Shown one piece after another: positions 34,845-43,546 of a stretch of 64,000 bases of DNA. The stretch covers positions 62,001-126,000 of the forward strand of contig NZ_AAUW01000021.1 of assembly GCF_000168975.1 (NCBI RefSeq), in the 5' to 3' direction. Each line of letters opens with the position of its first letter. Position 1 is the first letter of the stretch. Source of the stretch: Roseibium aggregatum IAM 12614 (lineage in GTDB: Bacteria; Pseudomonadota; Alphaproteobacteria; Rhizobiales; Stappiaceae). Below the pieces are notes generated by a model. The model was not told the DNA's origin. It searched no databases and worked only from the letters and a program-made list of their open reading frames with translations. A program made the translations under genes and the position numbers.

Positions 34845-35477
34845 TATTTTTCTCCAGAACTTTCTCTATACTAGCAATCGAAAGATTTTCTTAACTATTC
34901 GATAGTTGAATTTCTGTATGATTTCACATCTATCAAATATTGGCCACATCAATTCAATTGATTGCACCACTAATAGAACAACTCTTTTCAGCATTTTCAA
35001 GCCGTACAAACGGATTGGCGCCACATTGATTTTTCAAGTTGTATTTTTGCAACTCATTGAATTATATGGCTTTTATATCGCTTCTGCCAGCGCGAAACGC
35101 TCCGGCGCCTGATCGGCGGCCAGAGTTATGAGAATACTATTACTTAGTAGGAAATATGTATTACTTCACCAGCAACACCCTGCCGGCGCGCCTCCCCGAT
35201 TGTTGCCTTCGGCCCAAATCCCATTCTCCTTCAGACGCATCGACCCGAGGCGCAAGCGCCGCAGCCAGAACCCATTTGCGCGGTCCGTAACAAATCCCAC
35301 ACCTGTCGAGTGCTACCCGTACGCACGAACGCAACCGTGGCAGTTCTCGCCGGGCCACGCTCGGAGCCGCCTCTTCAGGCAAGGCGGCCCGTGAACACCC
35401 ATCCGCTACGGATCTCCTTCAGCCCAAGCGGCCTCGCGCGGAAGCAGATCCGAAATAGCCTCCAATCATTGTGACTC
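34845..35477. other. Non-coding region upstream of the porin
   Basis: The first 200 bp are very AT-rich and probably hold the minus-strand porin promoter. From 35100 the DNA becomes GC-rich with a small hairpin (GCCGCCTCTTCAGGCAAGGCGG, about 35370-35390) but no recognisable gene. Confidence 0.4.
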
Positions 35478-35655
35478 TTTGCTAATAGGTAACGTTCCCG
35501 GCCACGGCTGTATCAATCGAGACAGGCATCGCGACTTTGTTGAAACCATGCGGTCGATGTGAAGCGATCCCAGGGAACATCTTAAAAAGATCCTATGAGA
35601 GCGGCTCTGGCTCTCGGATAGGCTGACCGCGTTAATTTGATACGGGAGGCACACT
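35478..35655 (+). ncRNA. Possible IS110 bridge-RNA region
   Basis: The 178 bp upstream of the IS110 recombinase are non-coding and contain hairpins, including GAGAGC-GGCTCTG-GCTCTC at about 35598-35616. In IS110-group elements the left non-coding end encodes the bridge RNA that pairs with target and donor DNA. This assignment is by position only; the loops and the element boundary were not identified. Confidence 0.4.
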
Positions 35656-36768
35656 ATGGATCAGTATCACGACGCAAACTCGACGGCCTACGTAGCGATT
35701 GAGCTCAGCAAGCGCAGCTGGATCGTCGGCATCGCCCATCCGGACCGCGACAAGCCGTCGATACATCGACTTTCTGGTGGTGACACGAAGGGGCTTCTTC
35801 GACGACTGGCCGCTACACACAGCAGTGGGCGTATGATCATTTGCTTTGAGGCCGGGCATGACGGTTTCTGGCTTGCCCGCTTTCTGATCGCCCAAGGCTT
35901 TGATGTTCGCGTGCTCGATCCAGCAAGCCTGCAGGTCAATCGCCGGGCGCGACGGGTCAAGACGGATCGTATCGATGCTTTGGCAATGCTCAGGGCGCTG
36001 GCAGCACTTGATCGCGGGGAACGTCATGTCTGCGCGCAAGTGCGCATATTGAGCGTCGAAGAAGAAGACGCACGCAGGTCACATCGCGAGCGGGACAGGC
36101 TCATCCATGAGCGCACAGCCCACGTCAACCGGATCAAGGGGCTGCTCTTTGCCCAGGGCATTCGTGACGTTGAACCAAGGCAGCGCCGAAACCGCATTGA
36201 CTTCACCCAACTCCAGACAGCGGAGGGACACAGGCTCCCACGACGTCTTCTCGCGGAATTAAAGCGCGAATATGCCCGCCTGATCATGGTCGAAGATCAA
36301 CTGCGTGAGGTCGAGAAGGAGCGCGACACAGCCGATGCGCAGTCCCCAGCAGTCGAACAGAAGCGACTGGATCTTGAGCAGCTTCATGGTATCGGCGGAA
36401 CAGCCTCCGCCATTCTTGCCCGCGAAGTCTTTGCACGAACGTTCGCATCGCGCCGCCATTTGGCGTCGTATCTTGGCCTGACACCGAGCGCATACGACAG
36501 CGGAACTGTGACCAAATGCCAAGGCATTTCCAAGGCTGGCAACGCGTGGGCACGGCGCATTCTGATTGAGATCGCCTGGCTCTGGATCAAATATCAGCCA
36601 GACAGTCCCCTTTCGCGCTGGTATCTGACTCGAACACAAGGCCAGGGCGGCCGCATGCGCCGGATTATGCTGATCGCACTGGCCCGCAAGCTTGCCATTG
36701 TGCTGTGGCGCTACGTGGAAACAGGCGTTCTGCCAGAGAGGGCACGACTGTCACCAACCATGGCATAA
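35656..36768 (+). CDS. IS110-family transposase (DEDD recombinase)
   Basis: 370 aa. N-terminal RuvC-like DEDD domain: VAIELSKRSWIVGIAHP (first Asp position occupied by Glu in AIELS), CFEAGHDGFWLARFL (Glu), RVKTDRIDALAMLRAL (the two Asp). C-terminal domain: LHGIGGTASAILAREV, RRHLASYLGLTPSAYDSG and ISKAGNAWARRILIEIAW with the catalytic Ser of transposase_20. Start ATG 35656 follows GGGAGGC. It appears intact except for the D-to-E change at the first acidic position, which may matter for activity. Confidence 0.93.
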   Translation: MDQYHDANSTAYVAIELSKRSWIVGIAHPDRDKPSIHRLSGGDTKGLLRRLAATHSSGRMIICFEAGHDGFWLARFLIAQGFDVRVLDPASLQVNRRARRVKTDRIDALAMLRALAALDRGERHVCAQVRILSVEEEDARRSHRERDRLIHERTAHVNRIKGLLFAQGIRDVEPRQRRNRIDFTQLQTAEGHRLPRRLLAELKREYARLIMVEDQLREVEKERDTADAQSPAVEQKRLDLEQLHGIGGTASAILAREVFARTFASRRHLASYLGLTPSAYDSGTVTKCQGISKAGNAWARRILIEIAWLWIKYQPDSPLSRWYLTRTQGQGGRMRRIMLIALARKLAIVLWRYVETGVLPERARLSPTMA

Positions 36769-36787
36769 ACTGAAGAACGAAAGAGCT

Positions 36788-36811
36788 TCAGACCTCCGGC
36801 CAGAGGTCTGA
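36788..36811. repeat. Perfect 9-bp stem downstream of IS110
   Basis: TCAGACCTC (36788-36796) and GAGGTCTGA (36803-36811) form a stem with a 6-nt loop, 20 bp after the transposase stop. No U-run follows, so a transcript-stabilising or element-end role is more likely than a terminator. Confidence 0.55.
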
Positions 36812-37377
36812 GGGCGGGATGACGGGCGTCGTGTCAACGATTGGCGCACCCTCGGAGCGCCGGCAAAAAGTGTGAACCCGTCCCCGATCCGTCCGCGTGA
36901 ATGCAAGATTGTGGTCAGCCGTCATGGAGCTACCGGATATAAGTTGATGCGGGCATATCCGCATGACCGTCGCGCAACGATCGAACCGTCCGAACTATAA
37001 CGTATTAGCACTCGCGCTCTGCGGGTGATGGTGCTTTGCAACCCTATTGACAGAAACGGCCTCATATAAATCATTGGGCGGATAATCGAACGTCTCGGAC
37101 GTTTGAGGAACGTGGAGAACGGGACGAAGAAATCAGGATTTGCAGACGCCAGGCGTTTGGCGATTTGGGAGCGGGTCAAGAATGGGAGATCATGTTGTAA
37201 AATTCCGGGAATTGAACGGAGCTATCCCTTTCCCGGATTTCTGGCATCATGAGATGCGCTCGAACGCGGAGCGCCCGAGGGAAGTCATCTTGTTGAAAAC
37301 CGAGGCGCCGGCCGAGGCCCGGCTCTCTGGGTGTCCAGGGTATGTGCTTTCAGCCTATCCCCCATGGCGTGTCGCGC
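36812..37377. other. Non-coding region
   Basis: No recognisable gene or repeat beyond the right end of the IS110 element, whose exact boundary I could not place. Confidence 0.35.
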
Positions 37378-37635
37378 TTAAGCGCCCAGTTCGATCTGAT
37401 CCTCGGTCCAGACCTGGCCATTTTTATCGACGAAAAGGCGCAGGCCCTCCCCGTTTCTGGCAATCGATTGCTTATCCCAGAACGCTTCCGAACCGCACGG
37501 GTCGTATTTGAAAAGCGGGGTACCATCCTTGTCCTGTGCGAACCCCGCGCGAACCAGGCAAGCATGTGCCGGCACAAATTCGCTCGCGGCGACGAACAGT
37601 GTTTCCGTTGGCGAATATGCTCTCATGCCTGTCAA
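37378..37635 (-). CDS. Small hypothetical protein
   Basis: 85 aa (or 82 from the second Met): ASEFVPAHACLVRAGFAQDK, FKYDPCGSEAFWDKQ and LRLFVDKNGQVWTEDQIEL. It reads as a folded soluble domain with a possible beta-hairpin and two Cys; no family recognised. GGGAG lies about 10 nt upstream. It follows another small gene on the same strand after a 39-bp gap, so the two are probably co-transcribed. Confidence 0.5.
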   Translation of the reverse strand: MTGMRAYSPTETLFVAASEFVPAHACLVRAGFAQDKDGTPLFKYDPCGSEAFWDKQSIARNGEGLRLFVDKNGQVWTEDQIELGA

Positions 37636-37674
37636 CTCCCGTGAATTTGGACCGTTATGAAAAGTGTCGCGCGC

Positions 37675-37989
37675 TCAATTCCAGACAAACGGGCAGTAGC
37701 CCTTGTGCTTCGACCCGAAAAAAAGCTGGTCCGTCATGAAGTTTTTCAATTGCGGCCAACAGGTAACACCTACCTTTGCGAAAACGGAACTTTGGTGCGA
37801 AATCACCTCCGCTTCAGACAAATCAAGAATGTCCGCGCATGCGAAGACTTCGTACCCCCGCAGACCCAGCCAGGCGATCGCGCGTTCTGGGTTTGACAAT
37901 TTCCAGGCCGTGAAATGCGTTTCCAACATCGTAATGAATGTGTCTGATGCCGCCTTGATCTGCTCTTCGAGTTTCATTGGATTGTTCAT
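37675..37989 (-). CDS. Small hypothetical helical protein
   Basis: 104 aa: KLEEQIKAASDTFITMLETHF, ERAIAWLGLRGYEVFACADIL, SEAEVISHQSSVFAKVGV. Mostly helical, soluble, no signal. The EAEVISHQ segment could be a DNA-binding or adaptor helix, but this is speculative. First gene of a likely two-gene unit with the next small gene. No family recognised. Confidence 0.5.
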   Translation of the reverse strand: MNNPMKLEEQIKAASDTFITMLETHFTAWKLSNPERAIAWLGLRGYEVFACADILDLSEAEVISHQSSVFAKVGVTCWPQLKNFMTDQLFFGSKHKGYCPFVWN

Positions 37990-38121
37990 CTGTTCGCGCT
38001 GTAATCCGTTGCCGATAAAGCCAATCTAATAGGCGGGTGGCGCCGGACCTGTGACATTCGACACTGCCCGGGTTCAATCGTGCCCCGCCCCGCTTAATCA
38101 GACTCTTCGGAAACTCTCTGA

Positions 38122-38935
38122 GGGGCCTCGCCAACTTGTTGATTGGGTTTTGGTTTGGTAGGTCACCGTGATGTTTCAGAATTCAGATTTGCCGCGCCTT
38201 AAGGGCTTCCGTTTTCCCAGGTCGATCATTTCCTACGCAGTCTGGGCGTATCATCGTTTTGCGTTGAGTACGGCAGATGTTGAAGATCTCCTGGCGGAGC
38301 AGGGGATTGGTGTCAGCCGGGAAACGATCCGCACCTGGGTGAACCGGTTTGGTCGGCATTTCGCGCGCTGCATTCGCCGGGACCGGCCCAAGCCCGACAA
38401 CAAGTGGCACCTTGATGAAGTGGTGATTGTCATCGGCGGTGTGAAATACTGGCTCTGGCGGGCGATTGACGGCGACGGAGATGTGCTCGACATCCTGGTT
38501 CAAGCCCATCGCAATGCAAAGGCAGCCAAGCGTTTCTTCGGCGGGCTGGTCACGCAATTCGGCGAGCCCAGGGTTGTGGTGAGCGACAAATTACGCAGCT
38601 ACACCAAGCCGGTCCAGTCCCTGGCGCCGGATGCCGATCATCGCGCTCACAAGGGGTTGAACAACAGGATCGAGAATTCCCATCGCCCGACCCGCAAGCG
38701 GGAGAAAATAATGGGCCGGTTCAAATCGCCCCGGCAAGCGCAACGGTTCCTGTCTGCCCACGATCAGATCAACACGATCTTCCGGCCACGCCGCTGCACC
38801 CTGTCGGCCGCCTCATACCGGCACGCAAGGGCTGATGCATTCGGCTGATGGCACGACTACACCGGCGAAATGAACGCCTGAAATCCGTCCAAAGCAGGGC
38901 ATCTTGCCGGCCGTACAAAATAAGTTGGCAATCCC
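38122..38935 (+). mobile_element. Complete IS6-family insertion sequence
   Basis: Ends GGGGCCTCGCCAACTTGTTG (left) and AAGTTGGCAATCCC (right) form the usual short IS6 inverted repeat. It encloses one intact transposase gene. The right end cuts into a DUF6118 gene. This is the reference copy for five other fragments in the window. Confidence 0.85.
38168..38848 (+). CDS. IS6-family transposase
   Basis: 226 aa: zinc-finger-like/HTH N-terminus (ISYAVWAYHRFALSTADVEDLL, GIGVSRETIRTWVNRFGRHF), catalytic core WHLDEVVIVIGGVKYWLWRAID (Asp), VVVSDKLRSYTKPVQ (Asp) and GLNNRIENSHRPTRKREKIMG (Glu). All three acidic residues are present. IS6 elements move by replicative cointegration and drive rearrangements, in line with the many IS6 joints here. 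It may start at the second Met. Confidence 0.95.
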   Translation: MMFQNSDLPRLKGFRFPRSIISYAVWAYHRFALSTADVEDLLAEQGIGVSRETIRTWVNRFGRHFARCIRRDRPKPDNKWHLDEVVIVIGGVKYWLWRAIDGDGDVLDILVQAHRNAKAAKRFFGGLVTQFGEPRVVVSDKLRSYTKPVQSLAPDADHRAHKGLNNRIENSHRPTRKREKIMGRFKSPRQAQRFLSAHDQINTIFRPRRCTLSAASYRHARADAFG

Positions 38936-39470
38936 GTGCCGATCTCGGCCGTCTGGTGGAAAGCCTTGCCCGGACCGGGGAGCGTCTGCAGGCGATCGAG
39001 CAATTGCCGGTGCTCCGGCTTCAGCCGGGCCAGCTGACGCGCGCCGCCGAACAGGGCGGGGACGGGCTGGTAAAATCACTATCGCGCAAAGTGGAGGAGG
39101 CCACCAGCGATCTGGCGCGCGAAGCCCGGAATCTCGCCGCCTATACCAGGAGTGCACGAGACAGGGAAACCCAGAACAGAAGCCTTTGCTATACCGGCCT
39201 CGGTGGTCTGGTGGCCGGAATGCTCCTGGTCGGTGCGGTTCTGGTCTGTCTGCCCGACGCTCTCGCCGCGCGGGTCGCCGCCGTCCTCCGCGCTGGAATG
39301 CCGGCTTTGCCATGATGAGTGCCGGCGATCCTGCCAGCGCGCAGTTCATGAGCACAGCCAGCCAGCTGGTTTATGCCAATAACGAGGCCATCGAGAAATG
39401 CCGGGCGGCCGCCGCAAAGGCCGGGCGTGACCAGACATGCAGCATTGTCGTGCCCGGAACTGAAGGCTGA
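38936..39470 (+). pseudogene. DUF6118-like protein, truncated and frameshifted
   Basis: After the IS6 end the frame reads RADLGRLVESLARTGERLQAIEQLP, GLVKSLSRKVEEATSDLAREARN and a membrane segment (GLGGLVAGMLLVGAVLVCLP). A frameshift near 39310 leads to MMSAGDPASAQFMSTASQL and IEKCRAAAAKAGRDQTCSIV. The combination is that of the DUF6118 family found near conjugation genes in Hyphomicrobiales. The N-terminus was removed by IS6. Function unknown; relic. Confidence 0.65.
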
Positions 39471-39549
39471 AGGCTGAGAGGAACGTCGATCGCGCTCCGG
39501 GAGCTCAAATCTGCTGGGGAGCAGTGGCGCATTGCCGCGCAGTCGCCGC

Positions 39550-40392
39550 CTAAAAATCGGAGATGTGCGGGTCAGGGTCATTGTTAGGACCGTTGGATTC
39601 CGCCCTCCACGGCAACGGGGAGCTCCGCAACGGGCGGGTTCCCCAAGTAGCAATACGGAGCATGTGCCTCCTGTATTGTTCTGAATTATATGGCATTGCC
39701 TTGTGCGCAACGTAAGCGTTGTTCCACACAATCAATTGGTTTCGGGAACATTCGGCGACATGGGATTTCCCTTCCTGTTCCAGGACATTGTACATATTTC
39801 TGATGAACCCCTGATTTTCAATCAGCGCTCTTGAATATGCAAAGCTTCCAAGACTGATATAGCACCCCTCCCCTTTCATTCCCTTTCGGAATAACGGATG
39901 CATGGCTGATTTCATCGTCTTGTCTGCCTTGGGGTTGGAGTGTTCAACATCCACTTCACACGGGTTTCTGCCACAGAATTTTTCGATTAGAGAACGCGCG
40001 CTCTCGGGCAACTCTCTTGTATCAAGCGAAATAAACTTTGTGCCCCCACCGACTTCTGGGGCGTCCAAGCAGTAAAGGGCCGTGTATCCTCCTGTAATAG
40101 AAGTTGTCGTATAGTCTGTGTGCCAACTTCTCCCAAATCGATACAGGTCGGAGAGTTGTCCGTCCTCCCCATGGCTTTTCAAATCTAAGACAACATTGCT
40201 ACCGTTGGCGTGGAATGACTTTAACTCCACGGGAGTGCCTAGCGCGTGCGCGAGACGCTCGAGATGGTGAACTTGCAGGTGCACGTTTCGAATGATCAAC
40301 ACCCCAATGCCCTGGTTGAGTTGATCAACAATTATGTCGATGAGTGACGTAGCCTGGTCCGCGACTACGACGGTTTTTACAAAGTAGTTCAT
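39550..40392 (-). CDS. TauD/TfdA-like Fe(II)/2-oxoglutarate dioxygenase 2 of the peptide operon
   Basis: 280 aa. Iron ligands in GRSWHTDYTT (H91, D93) and YVAHKAMPYN (H230), with a downstream Arg pair (YRRHMLRIATWG, about 241-242) for 2-oxoglutarate. The strand TGGYTALYCLDAPEVGGGTKFISLD is the conserved jelly-roll segment. It would hydroxylate, desaturate or otherwise oxidise an activated or peptide substrate. Last gene of the operon, 2 bp after the first dioxygenase gene; the two are only distantly similar. Context suggests that it modifies the 40-aa peptide encoded at 43491, but this is inferred. Confidence 0.85.
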   Translation of the reverse strand: MNYFVKTVVVADQATSLIDIIVDQLNQGIGVLIIRNVHLQVHHLERLAHALGTPVELKSFHANGSNVVLDLKSHGEDGQLSDLYRFGRSWHTDYTTTSITGGYTALYCLDAPEVGGGTKFISLDTRELPESARSLIEKFCGRNPCEVDVEHSNPKADKTMKSAMHPLFRKGMKGEGCYISLGSFAYSRALIENQGFIRNMYNVLEQEGKSHVAECSRNQLIVWNNAYVAHKAMPYNSEQYRRHMLRIATWGTRPLRSSPLPWRAESNGPNNDPDPHISDF

Positions 40393-40394
40393 GC

Positions 40395-41213
40395 TCAGAC
40401 CGCCATCCCTAAGGTATGGTCCGTTCTATTGGCTTTGAACCAGAAACGGCTAAGACTTCTCTCTCCCGCGAATGCCGTCCTACCATGAAGCATGGAAGTA
40501 TTATCAAGAATTACAAAATCGCCATCTTCAAGCAAAAAATATCTGGAATATGTCGGTGAATTGCTATTTTGAATAATACAATCATATAGATTGGCGTCTT
40601 CCTTGCTCTTGAACATGGCAGACAATGCAAATGGTGTGAAAGCGAACTCGGCCCGTTCAGTATTTGGGTTCATCTTCACAAACGGCTTTTCCACACGGAT
40701 ATTCCGCTTTGAGTATATGACGTCTATCTGTTGGTGCGCTCGCAAGCGCTCTTTCAGATACTCCATGTGATGATCGGACAAGAGCGACCTGATATCTATT
40801 ATGATCGACAACCCACCGGACGAAGCTGCCTTCGAGCATCCCAACATAACGATATCCGGCATGGTCTCATGATAGGCGCTGTCACAGTGGGCAGGTTGCC
40901 CCTTCTCAGTGTAAATAAGTTCTCGATGCTCCCCATTCCGTGGCTTGATCTCCAGGCTTTGGTCACCCCGGTTATTCTGTGCCATGAGGTCGCCAATGCC
41001 CCCATGATCTAACCAAGAAGGCAACCTGGCGTGGGTCTCTCCGGGCTTGAAGTATCCTTTGATGAGCGCAAAACCTTGACTGGCGAACGCTTTGCGGAAT
41101 TCGCGCAATGAGCAAGAATAGGTAGGCTTGTTAATGTTTTTTTCTTCCCCGAAATCCTCATAATCGAAGCAATTTCGGAGAAACTGAGCGGGAAAGGTCA
41201 CGGCTGAATTCAT
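40395..41213 (-). CDS. TauD/TfdA-like Fe(II)/2-oxoglutarate dioxygenase 1 of the peptide operon
   Basis: 272 aa from ATG 41213 (a TTG at 41222 is the alternative). Iron ligands in GQPAHCDSAYH (H109, D111) and SMLHGRTAFAG (H243), 2OG-binding Arg in SLSRFWFKANR (R256). The N-terminal part (FRKAFASQGFALIKGYFK) and GGLSIIIDIRSLL are typical of the family. Sits 15 bp after the small His/Cys gene and 2 bp before the second dioxygenase. Having two enzymes implies two oxidation steps or two sites on the product. Catalytic residues are intact. Confidence 0.85.
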   Translation of the reverse strand: MNSAVTFPAQFLRNCFDYEDFGEEKNINKPTYSCSLREFRKAFASQGFALIKGYFKPGETHARLPSWLDHGGIGDLMAQNNRGDQSLEIKPRNGEHRELIYTEKGQPAHCDSAYHETMPDIVMLGCSKAASSGGLSIIIDIRSLLSDHHMEYLKERLRAHQQIDVIYSKRNIRVEKPFVKMNPNTERAEFAFTPFALSAMFKSKEDANLYDCIIQNSNSPTYSRYFLLEDGDFVILDNTSMLHGRTAFAGERSLSRFWFKANRTDHTLGMAV

Positions 41214-41228
41214 CGTTCCCAAGCCTCT

Positions 41229-41714
41229 CTAAGCCGATAGTTGAGCCAGTTCACTGTTAAAAGTTCTCAGATCCCAAGAATAAAGGCTCATAATCTCGAG
41301 TGCCCCGGGCCAGTAAGTCAGCGTTTCATCGGCGATTTCTCCAAAGTTTTCAATGTAACTACTGAAGAAATCCAGATTCCTTTGTGCAATCTTATCCGGT
41401 TCAACAGTCATCTCGTTTTCCCTGTAATCGTTAGACGAGTGGTGGACGAATTTTCCTGTTGGCAATTTTTTGCAAAGATCTTGATACTGCTGAGTCTGGA
41501 GTATCCAATAATGCCAAATATTATCTATTGCCTCCGAAAATAGGACTTCTCCTTTTAGGTCGTCGTGGCAGCAAAGCATTAAGAACTTCAGAAGTTCAGA
41601 AATTTTAGTCCTGAGTTCTGTTTCGTCGTTGTGGGAAATTTTTTGAGTGAAATATAGAAACATTGACTCATTTAGAAATGTTTCCAATATTTGTTCTTTA
41701 GTTATATTCGACAC
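41229..41714 (-). CDS. Small His/Cys-motif protein of the peptide operon
   Basis: 161 aa from GTG 41714, with AGGAGG 9 nt upstream; overlaps the ABC gene end by 17 nt. The core AIDNIWHYWILQTQQYQDLC...FVHH (D64, W67, H68, C81, H91, H92) resembles the WHxxIL-T-Y-C-HH pattern of glycine-rich-domain (DUF1399-type) proteins, suggesting a metal site. The rest is helical and acidic. Possible roles: metal-dependent maturase subunit, peptide-recognition partner or metallochaperone for the dioxygenases. The family match is from a short motif; function unknown. Confidence 0.65.
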   Translation of the reverse strand: MSNITKEQILETFLNESMFLYFTQKISHNDETELRTKISELLKFLMLCCHDDLKGEVLFSEAIDNIWHYWILQTQQYQDLCKKLPTGKFVHHSSNDYRENEMTVEPDKIAQRNLDFFSSYIENFGEIADETLTYWPGALEIMSLYSWDLRTFNSELAQLSA

Positions 41715-43320
41715 TCCTGTCCTCCTGTTCCTGAAAGTGAATTATTCGAGTGAAGTTTTCGGTGTTGTCAGTATCTTGCGATGCAATAATCACGGTACAA
41801 TCGAGGTTGATCAACAAATCAGAAACTTTTCTCGCAAGCCTCTTCTCGATGTTCGCGAACGGCTCATCGATCAATATTATTGGAGCGTTGCTTGTTATCG
41901 CTCGCGCTAGGTGAATTCTCTTCAGCTGTCCTAGCGAAAACGACGGCGCACTACTGGAAAAATCGATTTCATTGTCTGCCGGTATTGCCAGGTCTAGCGA
42001 TTTCAATATTTCATAAGCGCTCACATTTGTTTCCCGATCGAAGAAATGCAGATTTTCTGTCAAGGTCGTCGGGTAAATAACCGGAGATGCCGAATTGTAT
42101 GTCACATCCGGTCTTGAAAGCCGGGGGGTATAGGCGGAAGTGTCATGCCTGATAATGATTTCGCCGTGTTTGATGGGTATCAATCCTGCAATCGCCCGCA
42201 AGAGTGAACTCTTCCCGCAGCCGGAAGGGCCTACCAGTGCCAGCTTGTCTCCTTTGCGAACACGAAGGTTTTTCAGGGTACTAGTTAATCGGGCCCCTCT
42301 GATCTCGACATTCCGGCATTCGATTTGAAGCTCTGCTTCAGAGTTTGGATTGCCCTGCGACCTAAATGAAGTTGCCGTACCGCTGATCAGGTCCCAGGTG
42401 GCAGATACGAATGACCAGCTCAGTTGAGCCTGCCGTATCGAAGTACTCAGCATTTCCAGACGACGGGTTAGCGTGAACAGGAGCATGTTCACCAGTATGA
42501 CCGCACTAAGGTCCACGGAACCAGACGTATAGCTGTGATAGAAATAAATATTATGCAATACTATTGATAATAGTATTGGAGAGAATTGAAATAAAGCAAG
42601 AATAGATCTCTTTAAATTGTACGAAAGAATAGCATTCTTGCTCTTTTCCAGGTATATCGATAGTAGTTTTGATGACTTGTTAACTGCATTCAGTGCGAGT
42701 GTTTCATCGGACGCTATCATCAGTGAGGTCAAGACACTGTCCACACGCGTCTGTGTATCGCGTGTATCGGCCGCAAGCCCTTTGAGCTTTGAGAGGGCGT
42801 AGTGATTGAACAGAAAATATACGAAAATAGTAAAAGAGAACGATACTATAAGATGAGAATAAAATATAGCAATAACAAAAATTGAGAATAAAACATCGAA
42901 AATCACCGGAATAATCGAAAATATAACATTAGTTGTGAATTCTCGTAAGTTTTTACTTGAGTGCATCAATCTTGATGCAATTCGCTCACGAGATTCACTA
43001 TTTGGCGATAGTCCTCTCATCGCCTCGACATATGTCTTCGAAAGGTATGACTTTATGTATTCCCCGTCCCAAAAGGCGTAGGCAATCCATCTCGGTTCAA
43101 ACAACAATCGTGCCACGACGAACGTCAGAACGAAGTAGACGAGCATGCTGACAAATTCGTCCGAGCTTTTCTCGGCTAGTGAAAAAGCTTTTGACAAGAA
43201 GTATGTTGACAAGGTGTTCAGGAGAGAGAAAGTTATTGACGTTACAATAGCAACCGACAGTCCAACTTTCGCATATGTCTTTTGCTTCTTTGCAATTTCT
43301 ATTAATAATTTTATCATCAT
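41698..43320 (-). CDS. ABC transporter, fused permease-ATPase (peptide exporter)
   Basis: 540 aa. Residues 1-330 hold about six membrane segments of a type IV (exporter) ABC domain; the ATPase follows with Walker A GPSGCGKSS (363-371), signature FSLGQLKR (461-468), Walker B IILIDEPF (481-488, Glu486). The Q-loop position reads YNSASP, lacking the usual Gln, and the signature departs from LSGGQ. No peptidase-C39 domain is fused, so any leader would be removed by another protease. Starts 14 bp beyond the hairpin that follows the 40-aa peptide gene. Likely exports the matured peptide; could also confer self-immunity. Confidence 0.9.
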   Translation of the reverse strand: MMIKLLIEIAKKQKTYAKVGLSVAIVTSITFSLLNTLSTYFLSKAFSLAEKSSDEFVSMLVYFVLTFVVARLLFEPRWIAYAFWDGEYIKSYLSKTYVEAMRGLSPNSESRERIASRLMHSSKNLREFTTNVIFSIIPVIFDVLFSIFVIAIFYSHLIVSFSFTIFVYFLFNHYALSKLKGLAADTRDTQTRVDSVLTSLMIASDETLALNAVNKSSKLLSIYLEKSKNAILSYNLKRSILALFQFSPILLSIVLHNIYFYHSYTSGSVDLSAVILVNMLLFTLTRRLEMLSTSIRQAQLSWSFVSATWDLISGTATSFRSQGNPNSEAELQIECRNVEIRGARLTSTLKNLRVRKGDKLALVGPSGCGKSSLLRAIAGLIPIKHGEIIIRHDTSAYTPRLSRPDVTYNSASPVIYPTTLTENLHFFDRETNVSAYEILKSLDLAIPADNEIDFSSSAPSFSLGQLKRIHLARAITSNAPIILIDEPFANIEKRLARKVSDLLINLDCTVIIASQDTDNTENFTRIIHFQEQEDRSVEYN

Positions 43321-43333
43321 TGGCTTTACAAAT

Positions 43334-43361
43334 GACCACTCCGATTTCCTTCGGAGTGGTC
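43334..43361 (-). terminator. Perfect 11-bp hairpin between peptide gene and exporter gene
   Basis: GACCACTCCGA (43334-43344) and TCGGAGTGGTC (43351-43361) pair perfectly around a 6-nt loop, 7 bp after the peptide stop. Only a weak U-rich stretch follows on the minus strand (AUUUGU), so it probably acts as a leaky terminator or RNA-stability stem, giving more peptide than enzyme mRNA, as in many ribosomal-peptide operons. Confidence 0.7.
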
Positions 43362-43368
43362 TGCTTAA

Positions 43369-43491
43369 TCAGAACGGCAAAACAGTGCAGTTTGGATTTC
43401 CGTCACAGAGCGTGTCGCGACAAGCAATTGCTTCTGCCAACATGGCTTTCTTAGCTTCGGAGATGACAGCTTTTTTGATTGTGATGGACAT
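43369..43491 (-). CDS. Putative RiPP precursor peptide, 40 aa
   Basis: Short gene with ATG 43491 and GAAGGAGCAAAT immediately upstream. The product has a helical, Lys/Ala-rich N-terminal part (MSITIKKAVISEAKKAM..., residues 1-23, leader-like) and a contrasting C-terminal part CRDTLCDGNPNCTVLPF (residues 24-40) with Cys24, Cys29 and Cys35, two Asp, two Asn and two Pro. The split into amphipathic leader and Cys/Asp/Asn core, first place in the operon, the following leaky hairpin, and the exporter plus two oxidative enzymes behind it all fit a precursor of a ribosomally made, post-translationally modified peptide. No family known to me. Confidence 0.72.
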   Translation of the reverse strand: MSITIKKAVISEAKKAMLAEAIACRDTLCDGNPNCTVLPF

Positions 43492-43514
43492 ATTTGCTCC
43501 TTCAAAGTCACTCG

Positions 43515-43546
43515 ATTATCCCAGATTCCCCTTCCCGGAAGGACAA
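43515..43546 (-). promoter_or_regulatory. Possible promoter of the peptide operon
   Basis: The minus strand shows GATAAT (complement of 43515-43520) about 24 bp upstream of the peptide ATG, and TTGTCC (complement of 43541-43546) as a -35-like box, but the 20-bp spacing is longer than ideal. Low confidence; an activator-dependent promoter would explain the spacing. Confidence 0.3.
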
